Shown here piece after piece: positions 10,013 to 21,617 of a stretch of DNA of 64,000 nucleotides. The translations under genes and the position numbers were made by a program. The stretch comes from Capra hircus (Eukaryota; Chordata; Mammalia; Artiodactyla; Bovidae), in assembly GCF_001704415.2 (NCBI RefSeq), contig NC_030816.1:79377713-79441712 (forward strand). Reading direction: 5' to 3'. The notes beneath the pieces are model-generated. The model saw nothing but the letters and a program-made list of their open reading frames with translations, was not told the origin of the DNA and searched no databases. The stretch's first letter is position 1. Each line of letters begins with the position of its first letter.

Positions 10013-11424
10013 AATGGATATCACATGCCTACTGTTTTCAAGGTATGTGCCAGCATTGAAAATCCAAAGAGGAATATGAAGATTCAGAGAGGAAGAAGAC
10101 GCAGTTATCGTCTCAGGGAGCTTATAATTAGGCAGAGGGGGAGATTGATGGTAAATAGATAGTGCAGACCAATAAGAGGAAAACAGGGTTATGCGGCAAG
10201 CCTGAGGATCGCAAACTTAAGGTTCATTACACCATTTTCTGTCGTCTTAGGTGCATCCAAGACACAACTGAGCATATTACGTGAATGTGAAAACACATCA
10301 TTGTGACCCTTGGTCTAGAAGATATAGTGCAAAATTAGGCTAGAGCATATTTTCATATATTATGTATTTGATTTCATTGACACATAGGACACAATTACTT
10401 GAAACACATGTCCACAAAAGTCTGTAAAATCGAGTGAGCTTTCAATAAATAACAAAGGTGAAAGTTTACTGTCATCACCTGAATCACCTCATTACCAATA
10501 TTTTAGATTTTTGAAGTAAAATAATGCCATCAGTTAATTAAGCCATCCTTTGGTTTTTAATACCAATGTTTCATAGGTAGGACTCCAAAGTATTTCCAGA
10601 TGTCATTCTTTACTTCATAACTGCATTGATATAAATAGTTCTCTTCACAAGAGGGGTGACTGTGGGGTGGTGACATTAGTCACTCCGACATTAACTTAAA
10701 GCATAGCACAAATGGATAAATATAGAGGCAGCAAGACAAAAGTTACAAAATGTATAACATTTCGTTTGTATGTTACAGTTCATGGTCTACCATATTTACT
10801 TCGTATTTGATATTTTAATTTGTGACATTAAGCAAATGTCCCCATAAATTCATAAATATGTTTCATAATGTTATTGCTGGGGAATACTCACAATGTATCT
10901 GGCTTGTTACAAATGAACAGCTACATATGTCTTGTGTTGTCATCCATGTGACAAGCTACAAACTTGGTATCACTACAGTAGCCATTTATGGGGAATAAAA
11001 TAATTATGCCTCTGTAGTAAATCACAAGAAGATTTCTCGTTGGAACCATAGGCTATTACTAAGAGTTGCACTTGTTACAGATTTATCAGGTTTGCATTTC
11101 TGCTGTGAGTTGGCATTTATATATTTCTAAATTCATTTGCATAAGAAATTGAGAGCAAGTGATGAGTCTAATGGAAGAAGAGCTTTCAAATCCTGTGAAG
11201 TTGTTTCTCTTGTGAAGATAGGCTGGTCCTAAATCTTGCCCAAGTCAGGTTCTTAATGAGTTTCCCTTGGACTCCTTCTATGCAAAGGCTCTGGAACAAG
11301 ATTGCCAGGATCTGAACCTTGACCTATCTCTGGATAGCAATAAGATTAAAAAAAAATATATATATATATGTAAATATATATTTGAGCAGAGAAGTGTTTA
11401 TTGCAGTGCCAAGCAAGGATAACA
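10013..11424. other. Mostly unrecognised sequence
   Basis: The start (10020-10145: 'aggtatgtgccagcattgaa', then 'gggagcttataattagg') looks like an old mammalian interspersed repeat that I cannot name. From 10150 to 11424 I see no gene or named repeat apart from a short (AT)n at 11350-11370. Confidence 0.4.
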
Positions 11425-11632
11425 GGGGGCTCTTGCTCAAACTCCCTGAATTCCCCAGCAATGTGATCTTGATCAAGTTCTCTTTGACCTTCTCTTTCTT
11501 CAGCTGCATACCGGAATAATAAATACTATCCACCTTGTAGCTTTGTGCTGAAAATTAAATGGGGGAAAAATGGCTCTTTACCAGGGCCTGGTACACGATA
11601 GGTGCTCCATAAATTTTAATTACTGGCACACC
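11425..11632 (+). mobile_element. MIR SINE
   Basis: Order of landmarks: 'atcttgatcaagttctcttt', 'cttctctttcttcagctgca', 'ggaataataaatactatcca' and the tail 'cagggcctggtacacgatag' with 'gtgctccataaattttaatt'. This is a typical diverged MIR. Confidence 0.7.
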
Positions 11633-11654
11633 ATAGGTGCTCAGTTTATTTTAA

Positions 11655-12445
11655 ATATACATATATTTTAATTTTAAAAATCGAGATATAACTGATACAT
11701 AACATTAGATTAGTTTTAGGTATACAACCTAATGGTTTATTGTATGTATTTATTGTGGAATGTTTTCCACAATAATTTTAGTAAACATTCATAATCAGAC
11801 AAGAGTTAGAATTTTTTTCTCATGATAAGAACTTTCCAGACTCACTCCCTTAGCAAGTTTCAAATATACAATGCAATATTGGTAGCTATCATCACCGCGC
11901 TATACCCGGCACCCTCAGGACGTCATATAGCTGGGAGTTTGTACCTTTGACCACCTTCACCCATTTTGCCCGATCCTGACCCTTCCTCTGGCAGTCTCTA
12001 ATCTGTTCTCTGTGTCTAGGAATTCAATTTTTGTAAGGTTCCACATGTAAGTGAGATTATGCAAGGATTTGTCTTTGTCTGCCTGACCTATTTCGCACAG
12101 CATAATGTTTCAAGATCCACACCTCATGCTTTCACAAATGGCAGAGTTTTCTTTTTATGGCTGAATATATACGTATACATACTACATTCTCTTTGTCCAT
12201 TGATCTGTCAGTGGACACTGAGGTTGTTTCCATGTCTTGGCTATTATAAATTAGGTTGCAATTAACATGGAAGTGCAGATACCTCTTTGAGACAATGATC
12301 TTTTTTCCTTTCGATAAATACCCAGAAGTTGAATTGTTGGACCACATGGTAGTTCTATTTTCAGTTTTTGGAGGAGTCTCCATAGTATTTTTCATAGTAA
12401 TGCACCAATTTACATTTCCACTAACAGTGCAACATTATAATCTTT
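11655..12445 (-). mobile_element. L1 3' end (antisense)
   Basis: The sequence reads as the reverse complement of an L1 3' UTR and ORF2 end. Landmarks are 'aatcgagatataactgatac', 'atctgttctctgtgtctagg', 'ttatggctgaatatatacgt', 'tctttgtccattgatctgtc' and 'acccagaagttgaattgttg'. The T/A-rich 5' side (11650-11680) is the poly-A end of the element. Stops break the ORF2 part. Old mammalian L1; subfamily not fixed. Confidence 0.8.
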
Positions 12446-15198
12446 AACAGTGATATAAATACAATGATTAGATTTGACCTCTTGATGCTCATTCTGGTAG
12501 TCTTAACCACATCCTTAAGTTTAAAATGAAAATTTATTTGTCTAATAGAGTAATTTGATCATATAGAGGTGAAAGCTCTGATTAGTTTTATAAAGATGTC
12601 TCAAGGGATGGCAAGTAATTTCATACACACACAACAGCTTTGATTTTCTGTGATCATGTAGACATGAGCTGGTCTGGTGGAAAGGATATTGTTGTAGAAG
12701 ACAGTTCTGCATCTTTATGTAGTCTCTTCCTTCAAACAGCTTTGTGATAATCCACTTACCCACTCAGCTATGTCCAGTATAAAATAAGAGTGCTAGACTA
12801 GTTTATCTTTCATGGTTCCTTCAGTCTCTGATGTCTTGTGAACTAAGAAATGTGTTAGAAAATCCAGGTAGATTTGCAGTTGCAGAAAGCCCATATTTGT
12901 GGAAGTTTTCTTTTCTACGGTGGTGTAATGGTATGTTTGCACTAACTGGTTTTTGTCTGCACATTTGCAGCATTACTTGTTTCAGGGGAGTTAAGAAAAT
13001 CCTTCATACCAGAAATAGTCAAAATTAGAGCCTACTTAAAACAATTAAATAACAGTTCTGTGTTTTGCCATTGTGTTTATATTTAGGATAAAATAGCTAC
13101 ATAATCTATATAATAATTTGAAACTAATGATGGTTGAATCACCTAATACTCCTTGATACCAATGCAGATTAATTTGAAATTTAACTCCATTTGTTGGAGC
13201 CCTAGCATCTCCAGGCACTTGTATTAGATCTCCTCCAGGAAATAATTTAAAAACATTCTGACATCAAATCCTTCTTGACTTTGGGGACGACATCTCAAAG
13301 TACAAGAATTTTTCATATTGGATCATAAATCTACTCCATAGGAATTTGATCTCCTTAGATTCTAGCTTTTGGTGTGTGCTTCTAAAAACAATTACACTAA
13401 TAAAAAAAAATGTCTAAGCAGGGGACGAACTGAAGTAGCAAGTACATTAGACGTCAAAACAGGATTTTTTTCTTGTCAAAGAGGGAGACACCTCTCTGGC
13501 ATTCACCATTATAAAACACAAGATTAATGCAGTTCTCAATAAGAAGGCTAAGTGCATAAACTAAAGAGCACAGCCATTATCCATCTCAATGGATATGCCT
13601 CCCACTTATGAATCCCAAGAATACATAAAAAATACATGATGTTATTAGGTGGTAGAAGCTGGCAATATATTGTCCATAACTTATTTATACAAGGCTGTCC
13701 TGAGAAGCAGTGTTTAACTCTGCTGGCTGGGCAGATAGGAGTTGGGACTTGAGCTGCTGTTTACTGAGAGTCAGAGGGGAGCTGACAAGCTCTCCTTGAA
13801 AACAGATGAAATGCGAGCCATCTTAACACTTCTGTCCTTATCTTCTGGACCAGTCCTCAGTTTTCTTTTAAGCTTCTACTGATCTCACAAAACAAGGGTC
13901 CTCTTACTTTGTGTAAATGTTGCTCTCAGTTGCTTATCTCATTAGTGGATTTATTACACTAATAAATGCCACTTAAATTAGGCTGCAGCCAATCATGGAG
14001 TTATTTCTAGGGAGGACCACTATCTCAGCTAATGTGGCTTGTGGCCTGGTTTGTGTTTCCGTGGGACTAGGATGGCTTGGATCTCTCCAGTCAGGGGTCT
14101 CTAGAGAGGGAATCTCTTAGCAATAGCTTGTACAGTTATGTAGGGAGGTCCACTGGCCTCAATATGAAGTTTAATAGAAACAAATTTCAGCCATAGGAAG
14201 GGAACTCTTGAATCTGGATGTTCAGAGATTCTGGGCCCCTGACAGACAGAAAGCCATGGCTGCTTGTGGGAGGTGAATTCATGCAAGCGTTGGGACAATT
14301 CATGGTGACAGCCTCCGTTGTCTGTGTCTACATTCTGAAGACTGTCTCCGTGACGACCTCTCAAGTTTGTCTAGAGGAAAGCACTTTCACCATTTTTTTT
14401 CCCCAAAGAGAAGTTGTATTTCTTTCAAAGTAAAGATTTTAATCAAATAGTGAATTGAATTTCTATTTAAGTAATCAAAACAATGAGTGAGTGAGGCCAA
14501 AATTGTGTCTATAAAAATTGCTGTGTTTCTCTGGAGAACCAGACTCAGAGCTGACTCTCAGTATTCATCCCTCTTTCGGTAGAGACTCAAAGAGTTCCCC
14601 ATCAGGACTTTAGAGGCTGTCATTGAACTTGAACCAAGCAAATGCTCTCCCAATATATTTGGTAGAGATGGCACACGTCATTTAAGGTCATCCACTTATA
14701 GGGAAGTTAGATCATCTTTTTGCCTGGGATACTACACAATTGATTTCTCAAAGGTCACCAATGAACTCCTTCAAGTGAACTGAATTTAAAATGTAGTTTA
14801 ACCTTAAAACACATTGCAGTTCAATGGTCTAAATCGGAGATTGACAATTAAAATTCTGAACCCTGCTTTTCTGGTATATTGGTGACAGGAGTGACTTCAT
14901 GGATGCCCAGTGTTAGCAATGGGCTGAAAACTCTTGCTCCTGGTCATGTGTTCTTTCCTTGTACATGATGTAGGATATATTTATATACATGTAAATAAGT
15001 CTGGAGAATTTTAAGGTTATTGGATTTCATAACTTAGGGTAACGTATTCTAATCAGCTAATTAGAATATGGTTTCCCTGCTGAGTTTGGTTGCACTAGGG
15101 TAGGCAATCTTAACCAAGAGTATGCAGATGAAGCATCTATTTATGAATCCATGGGTGCAGACCCCATCCAGAGAAATTCTAATTTAGACTTAGGACAC
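12446..15198. other. Long stretch without recognised gene or repeat
   Basis: These 2.75 kb hold no ORF above 90 codons with coding character and no repeat I can name. Complexity is highest at 13680-14450, where CpG and GC content rise slightly. I cannot assign a function. Confidence 0.4.
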
Positions 15199-15208
15199 TG
15201 GAAAGTAT

Positions 15209-16188
15209 CTATATATTTTATTTTTAATTTATTTTATTGAAGTATAGTTGAACTGCAATGTTTTTATTAATTTTTGTTGTACAGCAAAGTAATTCAGCTA
15301 CATTAATATATATATGTATATCCACATTCTTTCTCATGTTTTTTCTATTCTGGTTTATCACAGGATATTGGATCTAGCTCCCTGTGCTACACAGTAGGAT
15401 CTTGTCATTTCTTCATCCTATATATAATAGTATCTGTGAATCCAAGACTCCCAAATTATCTCCCTCTACCCAGCAAACACAAGTCTGTTCTCTGTGTCTG
15501 TGAGGCTCTTTCTGGTTAGTTCATTCGTATTGTAATTTAGATTCCACATATAAATGATATCATATGGTATCTGTCTTTCTCTTTCTGATTTACTTCAGTT
15601 CAGTTCAGTTCAGTTCAGTCACTCAGTCGTGTCCGACTCTTTGCGACCCCATGAATCGCAGCACGCCAGGCCTCCATGTCCATCAACAACTCCTGGAGTT
15701 CACTCAAACTTACGTCCATTGAGTCGGTGATGTCATCCAGCCATCTCATCCTCGGTCATCCCCTATTCCTCCTTCTCCCAGTCCCTCCCAGCATCAGAGT
15801 CTTTTCCAATGAGTCAACTCTTCACAGGAGGTGGCCAAAGTCCTGGAGTTTCAGCTTTAGCATCATTCCTTCCAAAGAACACCCAGGACTGATCTCCTTC
15901 AGAATGGACTGATTGGATCTCCTTGCAGTCCAAGGGACTCTCGAGAGTCTTCTCCAACACCACAGTTCAAAAGCACCAATTCTTCGGCATTCAGCTTTCT
16001 TCAGAGTCCAACTCTCACATCCATACATGACCACTGGAAAAACCATAGTCTTGACTTAGTATCATAATATCTAGGTTCATCCATATTGCTGCCATGTCAT
16101 TCTTTTTTAATTGCATTTAAATGCATTTAATTGCATTTCATTCTTCATTCATGGCATTATTTCATTTCTTTTTAATGACTAAGTAGTA
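15209..16188 (-). mobile_element. Artiodactyl L1 3' end, split by a BovB
   Basis: This antisense L1 3' UTR begins 'ttttattgaagtatagttga' and shows 'gtacagcaaagtaattcagc', 'ccctgtgctacacagtagga' and 'tatctgtctttctctttctg'. It resumes after the nested BovB at about 16054 with 'tagtatcataatatctaggt'. The 10-base sequence TGGAAAGTAT flanks the whole unit at 15199-15208 and 16189-16198, which is a convincing target-site duplication. A local duplication of 'ttgcattta' units lies at 16110-16140. Confidence 0.88.
15596..16053 (-). mobile_element. BovB LINE 3' fragment nested in L1
   Basis: Antisense BovB 3' end starting with four or five tandem 'cagtt' units and ending inside the RT C-terminal region at 'aaccatagtcttga'. 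Conserved words include 'cgtgtccgactctttgcgac' and 'gtcatccagccatctcatcc'. It interrupts the L1, so it inserted later. The target-site duplication is short and ambiguous ('tttactt' before, 'ttgactt' after). Confidence 0.93.
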
Positions 16189-16384
16189 TGGAAAGTATAT
16201 TTTTGACCACATTCATTCCTTGGTGATTAAAAAACAAACAATAGAACCACACACACAGATAAGTACATATGTATATAAACTTATGCATACACTTGAATAG
16301 GTATCTTTCACCTAACAATATACTGTGGAAGTCATACAGTGTCAGTACACATTGTCAGCTTATTCTTTTTGATGGTTGCTCTGA

Positions 16385-16595
16385 CTCATTAACCTGAGGC
16401 ACATTTTAAGTGCTAGTTTCTTTACTTCTTTGTGCCTCAATTTCTTTTTTATAATCAGTAAAGTGAGAGTAAATAGCACCTGCCCTACAATGTTGTGAGG
16501 ATTAAATGTGTTAATATACATAAAAGCCTTAGAAGTATATCTGGAAGCTAAGAGGCATGATAAAGGAGTTTAATATTATCATCACTATTATTTTT
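16385..16595 (+). mobile_element. MIR SINE
   Basis: Landmarks 'ctttgtgcctcaatttcttt', 'cagtaaagtgagagtaaata', 'gcacctgccctacaatgttg' and 'tgaggattaaatgtgttaat' are in MIR order. Confidence 0.7.
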
Positions 16596-16794
16596 AACCA
16601 CAATCTGACAGTATTCTTAAGACATATTTAAATGTCTAAAGAAAGTTTGTTGTGTTTTCCCATAATGGCAATTGTGTAAGTATCAGATAACTTTTCCCAA
16701 ACTTTTGTATGAGGTTCCATTTCGAAGTTAATTTTAAATGGACTAAGAGATGAATTAAGTGGACCATGGGAGGATTACCAGTCCCCTAGGAGGC

Positions 16795-16955
16795 AGGAGA
16801 CCTTGATTCTCATTTCAATCTGCTGCTCAAGTGTGCGACTTTGGACAAGTCAGAGAGAAATCTTGGGATTGAAGTTCTTCACGGAGAAAATGAAGGTGTT
16901 GGAAGAAGTGATCTCCAAGGTTTCAACAGCTTTAACTGTGACTTGGTGTCGTGGA
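16795..16955 (+). mobile_element. MIR-like SINE
   Basis: 'ggagaccttgattctcattt', 'gcgactttggacaagtcaga', 'atgaaggtgttggaagaagt' and 'gatctccaaggtttcaacag' follow the MIR variant that carries a 'gatctctaaggtcccttcc' tail. Diverged, with no coding function. Confidence 0.6.
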
Positions 16956-17181
16956 AACAAAGAGAAGCGTAAAGTTTTCCCCAGACTGTAAGCTCTGAAG
17001 GAAGGTAGCTCAGTGCTTTATCCAGAGTGAAAGTCACAATACTTTGAACTTTGTTCAGAGTAGATGTTCAAAAAATTCTGTTGAAAAAAACTGTTTAATA
17101 AAGGATAACCAAAATGCAAAATGAATATCAGATACAAAATGAGTCTTCATATCCATTTCGTCTTTCTTAAAAATTTTTTTT

Positions 17182-17395
17182 GGGGAACTTCTCAGGTGGT
17201 GTTGGTGGTAAAGAATCTGCCTGCCAATGCAGGAGACATGAGAGATGAGGGTTTGACCCCTGGGTCGGGATGAGCCCCCTGGAGGCAGGCATGGCAGCCC
17301 ACTCCAGTATTCTTGCTTGGAGAATTGCAAGGACGAGGTGCCTGGCGGACTCCAGTGCGCAGGTCTCAGAGAGTCAGACATGACTGGAGAGACTG
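17182..17395 (+). mobile_element. Bov-tA SINE (diverged)
   Basis: Starts 'ggggaacttctcaggtggtg' and contains 'aatctgcctgccaatgcagg', 'tttgacccctgggtcgggat', 'cccactccagtattcttgct' and 'gagagtcagacatgactgga'. It is more diverged than its neighbours and carries small insertions. Confidence 0.85.
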
Positions 17396-17404
17396 AGAAA
17401 GCCG

Positions 17405-17490
17405 TGCTCCCTGCATATGACAACGGGATCACTTTGCTACACATCTGAAACATTATAAATCAACTACACTTCAATTTTAAAAAATAATTC
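17405..17490 (+). mobile_element. L1 3' terminal fragment
   Basis: 'atcactttgctacacatctg' followed by 'aaacattataaatcaactac' and an A-rich end matches the last bases of the artiodactyl L1 3' UTR. It directly follows a Bov-tA SINE, which may have landed in this L1 tail. Confidence 0.55.
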
Positions 17491-19599
17491 ATACCTACTT
17501 ATTTTTTTTTAACTGATTATCCGAGTTCCTCTGTAGGAGTCTCTCTAGAAATTTGACTGAAATGCCTATCTTATCTTTCAACAGCAGAAAAAAAAAATTG
17601 AATCTATTTCATTTTATTCTTGGCACATCCATGCAGATCTGTTTCTATTACCACATTAAAATAGCCTAAGTGAACCACTGACAGTTGTGAAATGCTCAGT
17701 CTGGAATACTTTGTTAAACTAAAGGAATGGAACCTCTCATGAAAAAGTGCCATGCGTACTTAGGGTGTACAGAGAGCGCATCTGAAAACCAGGACTCCTC
17801 TTAGGAAAGAGATTTAAATGTAGTAACAAAGGACCCACAGACTGTTAATCAGAGTGATCTTTTTCACATGATGAATGAGGATGAGTTTTTATAAAGCCAC
17901 ACGATTGGGTGCAGTTGCGTTATACTTTCATAACATTAGGATTTGTCATTGATTGGAGAAGAGCCCAAAGATGTTGGAGGGTAAGAAACGGGCCCCTTGA
18001 AACCATTAGCTTTACTTTCTTTGATGATTTGCAGTCACTCCTTCTAAAGATTCTGAGGCATGTGTGCTTCTTTGTACTTAGAAGTCTCAGAAATAGAATT
18101 AATTTTTTCATACTGTGGTATGGATTTTTAAAATGCCAAGTTTCATTTAATTAAACAATGGAACTAAACCATACTTCTTAATCAGAAATATGGTGGGGGG
18201 AAAAGTTTGGAAAGCCAATAAATTATAATAAATAATGGTGAATTTTAATATAAAACTCACGGAAAGATGCAACAGGTCAACCAATCTATGAACCTCTGGA
18301 GGGTAACAAGACAGTAAACTTGACATTGCACGGTATTTGACATACTGTGGTATTTGACATACAGTGAATCATTATTTACATTTTATCCAAAAACATTTAC
18401 CTGAGAAAAGGTCATGACGTTAAATTTGGAGACATTTACAGCAATTGCCAAATGTTTACTATCTGCATGAATGTCATGCTTCCCAGTCAAAAGCAGGTTG
18501 ATGTGTTAAATGTCAATTATTTCAACTTGTTTGATGGTAGCACAGATTGCCAAGCAACATAAAAGGGGGTTTAATAAATATTATATACACTGCTAACCAT
18601 TCATCTTGCCTAGCAGGGGCTGGCGTTTTGCATATAGAGGATTTATGACCAGCAACAGCTCAGGACATTAAAACTCAATTATTGCAGCCCTGGATGGCGG
18701 CACCGTCATTAGCTTTTGGAAGCTATATCTTGTCTCTTCTGTTTCTGCTGTCGCTTTTGCGAAGGGATCTGGGAGAATGGAATTATTTCAGGAAATAGCC
18801 CTTCGATGTTTTCTTTGTGTTTTTCCTGTCCTTTCCCGAATTAGCAGCAAAGGAAGATTACCTAGAGTTATGTTGGTGGGAAATTGAGCTATTCCATTTT
18901 TCTCACTGATTACAAGAAACAGTGGTATTCTGCAGCGACTCTAAGAACTTTAAGACTAGAGCACAGAAGTGTTAAAGGGAATGAAGGGCACTGATGGAAT
19001 ACAATGTTGTGACAGAGCCAAGCAAAGAATGAAACGTAAAAGAGTTTACAGGATGGTTTAACAGTACTAAAACTATGTGAGCAAGTGATGAGCTTGTTCA
19101 TTTTCTTCTAATAGTTATATATATACGTATAGCAGGGGATTTAGTGAGTCAACCCCAAAAATGCCTTGGATCTAGCACCTGAGGTCAAGATTCTAAAACA
19201 CTGGTCTTAAATCAGTCATAAAATCCTGCTGGTCATAAATCCTCTAAAATGAACACGTGTATGTACCATTTGTATATCTAGTTTGTATTTCTTTTTCATT
19301 GGAATCTGAGTTTACGAATAAGCTTGAGTTACTAGCTTAAGCTTGACACCGTCTGATAAGCACCAAATGCCACTGGACTCAAACACAGAACTAGGTGCTG
19401 GTATAAGACGTTAGTATAAGCAGGTAGGAAGATGATAAAATCATGCAAGTTGGGTTGTATGTAAGTACCACAAAAAAGTAATAAAGCCAATTCCCTGAGA
19501 GTTTAGAAGGAAGTGTTAGGAGCAGTATAAAAGAAGCCTTGACAGACGCATTAGTGTTTGACTCTGAAGGGCAGGAGAATATATTTCTTTGGAAACAAG
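17491..19599. other. No gene or named repeat; possible conserved block
   Basis: The only local repetition is a tandem 'gtatttgacatac' pair at 18331-18361. The part at about 18595-18900 is less AT-rich, of high complexity and free of repeats, with homeobox-like 'tcattagc' and 'caattatt' words. It could be a conserved non-coding element, but conservation cannot be judged from one sequence. Confidence 0.35.
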
Positions 19600-19795
19600 T
19601 GTGTGAAGTCGCTCAGTCATGTCCAACTCTTTGGGACCCCATGGACTGTAGCCCACCAGGCTCCTTCTTCCATGGGATTCTCCAGGCAAGAGTACTGGAG
19701 TGGGTTGCCATTTCCTTCTCCAGGGATCTTCCCGACCCAGGAATTGAACCCAGGTCTCCAGCATTCCAGGCAGATGCTTTAACCTCTGAGCCACA
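19600..19795 (-). mobile_element. Bov-tA SINE (antisense)
   Basis: Reads 'gaagtcgctcagtcatgtcc', 'gaccccatggactgtagccc', 'ctccagggatcttcccgacc' and 'cagatgctttaacctctgag'. This is a near-complete antisense copy. Confidence 0.92.
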
Positions 19796-19865
19796 GTAGC
19801 AAAGGGCATTTCAGGCAGAAAGGACATCAAGGGCTGGTGTGAAAGTGTCTGTGTATCTGAAAGTT

Positions 19866-20068
19866 AAAATGTTAGTCACTCAGTCATCTCTGACTCTTTG
19901 TGATCCCATGGAGTTTGTAGCCCAACAGCCTCCTCTGTCCATGGAATTCTCCAGGCAAGATTACTGGAATGGGTTGCTATTCCCTTCTCCAGGGGAATCT
20001 TCCCAACCCAGGGATTGAACCCAGGTCTCCTGCATTGTAGGCATATTCTTTACCTCCTGAGCCACCAT
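19866..20068 (-). mobile_element. Bov-tA SINE (antisense)
   Basis: Second antisense copy, 70 bases downstream of the first: 'aatgttagtcactcagtcat', 'gaattctccaggcaagatta', 'cagggattgaacccaggtct' and 'ctttacctcctgagccacca'. It is more diverged than the first copy, so the pair are separate insertions and not a recent tandem duplication. Confidence 0.92.
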
Positions 20069-20857
20069 GAACGGTAGGTCCAACGATGAATTCTGCCAAA
20101 GTCAGAGGATTTGTGAAGGGAATGTGGGACATCAGCCTAGCAAAGCAGGAGAAGCCTGACTCATGAAGAATCCATAAGACCTGGTTAGAGTTTGACTTTT
20201 ATTCTGGAAGCAAATGGAACCTCTGGGTTTCTTTGAGGTGAGAGCTGACCTGGCGAAGATTAATATAGAAGGGTCAGGAGAATGCAAATGCCTTCATGGG
20301 AGGCACAAAAGAAGGTGAGGAGAGGGTTTTGAATCGGGAAGGACAGGGAGTCATACTGGTGTATTTAAGTGCCATGCTGGCAAAGGTAACCGCAGGATGC
20401 TTCCTTCCTGGGAGACCTTTAACTTTTCATCAGTCAGAGTCCTGCTGAACTAATGGGTATCTAGGTCCACAGGATGAAGGGATTTCTAGGAATGAGGGTA
20501 GAGATACAGTCAAGACTTTCTTCCCTTGAATATATGAGTAATCAGAGGAGAATGCTTATGGTAAGCTTCTTACTTTCCAGATGTAAATGCAGTTCAGCTG
20601 AGCTGATTTACAGCTTATGCCAGAAGTGTTGAGTCATCTGCCCAAACAAATAACAAGCAATTCTTTCAAAGTTGAAATGGAGGTTTATTCCAGAATCTGA
20701 AGCACATTACTATTACTCTCCAGCACTGAGCCCTAGGCTAGACAAATGGTTTACATCTAAAAGGATCAAAATTCCTTCCCAAAGCTCAGGATCTCACCCC
20801 TTTCAAACTACCAGGTCATCTGATATTTCCAAATCCTGTACTTGTTTGTGATAAATA
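20069..20857. other. No gene; possible old repeat piece
   Basis: 20180-20290 resembles an unnamed ancient mammalian repeat ('tttattctggaagcaaatgg', 'gtgagagctgacctgg'). The remainder shows nothing recognisable. Confidence 0.35.
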
Positions 20858-20868
20858 TTGGTGTTCTC

Positions 20869-21096
20869 AGGCTTCCAGGTGGCTCAGGAGGTAAAGAATC
20901 TGCCTGCCAATGCAAGAGACACAGGAGACACGGGTTCAATCCCTGGTTCAGGAAGATCAAATCTCCCTGGAGAAGGACATGGCAACTCACTTCAGTATTC
21001 TTGCCTAGGAAATCCCATGGACAGAGGATCCTGGTGGGCTATAGTCCACGGGGTCTCAAAGAATTGGACACTACTGAATGACTGAGCATGCCTGAC
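20869..21096 (+). mobile_element. Bov-tA SINE with target-site duplication
   Basis: Starts 'aggcttccaggtggctcagg' and ends near 'ctgaatgactgagcatgcc'. Flanking 11-base copies TTGGTGTTCTC (20858-20868) and TTGGTGGTCTC (21097-21107) differ at one position, so the insertion boundaries are well supported. Confidence 0.93.
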
Positions 21097-21107
21097 TTGG
21101 TGGTCTC

Positions 21108-21378
21108 TTATAAAATGATGTTATCAGAAGAGGCTAAATCATTCTGTCCTTTTGACTTGTTAGTTCATATTCACATGTTAGATTTTTAACCGTCTAGTAA
21201 AGACTTAAGGAGAATATAGGTAAATGATTGGGAAAATGTAAAGGAAGGGCTCTCTAGGGAGAACATGCAGGGCACACTGACCAAAGCAAGGCACAGGGAA
21301 GATGGAAATTCAGGAAGAGGCACTTGGATGCTTTCCTTGTGTTTTTTTCCCTTGATAAGTAAATAGATAAGCAAGTTG
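21108..21378. other. No gene or repeat recognised
   Basis: Short unique-looking gap between two SINEs with no coding signal. Confidence 0.4.
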
Positions 21379-21392
21379 CTTACTTCATAGTT

Positions 21393-21603
21393 AGGACTTC
21401 CCTGATGGCTCAGAGGGTAGAGCGTCTGTCTACAATGCGGGAGACCTGGGTTTGATCCCTGGGTCTGGAAGATCCGCTGGAGAAGGCAATGGCAATCCAC
21501 TCCAGCACTATTGCCTGGAAAATCCCATGGACAGAGGAGCCTGGTAGGCTACAGTCCACAGGGTTGTGAAGAGTTGGACACGACTGAGGGATGTTCCTTC
21601 ACC
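21393..21603 (+). mobile_element. Bov-tA SINE with 14-bp target-site duplication
   Basis: Full SINE from 'aggacttccctgatggctca' to 'cactgagggatgttccttca' like sequence. The flanks CTTACTTCATAGTT (21379-21392) and CTTACTTCACAGTT (21604-21617) differ at one base and mark the target site. Confidence 0.94.
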
Positions 21604-21617
21604 CTTACTTCACAGTT

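Noticed and set aside
14101..14433. Overlapping 87- and 71-codon ORFs in a slightly GC-richer stretch
   Set aside because: Opposite-strand frames open over the same bases, no domain, no splice or promoter signal. It is likely chance.
19600..21603. Cluster of four SINEs spaced like direct repeats (possible CRISPR-like or tandem array)
   Set aside because: Spacing is irregular, orientations differ, and each copy has its own divergence or target duplication, so these are independent insertions.
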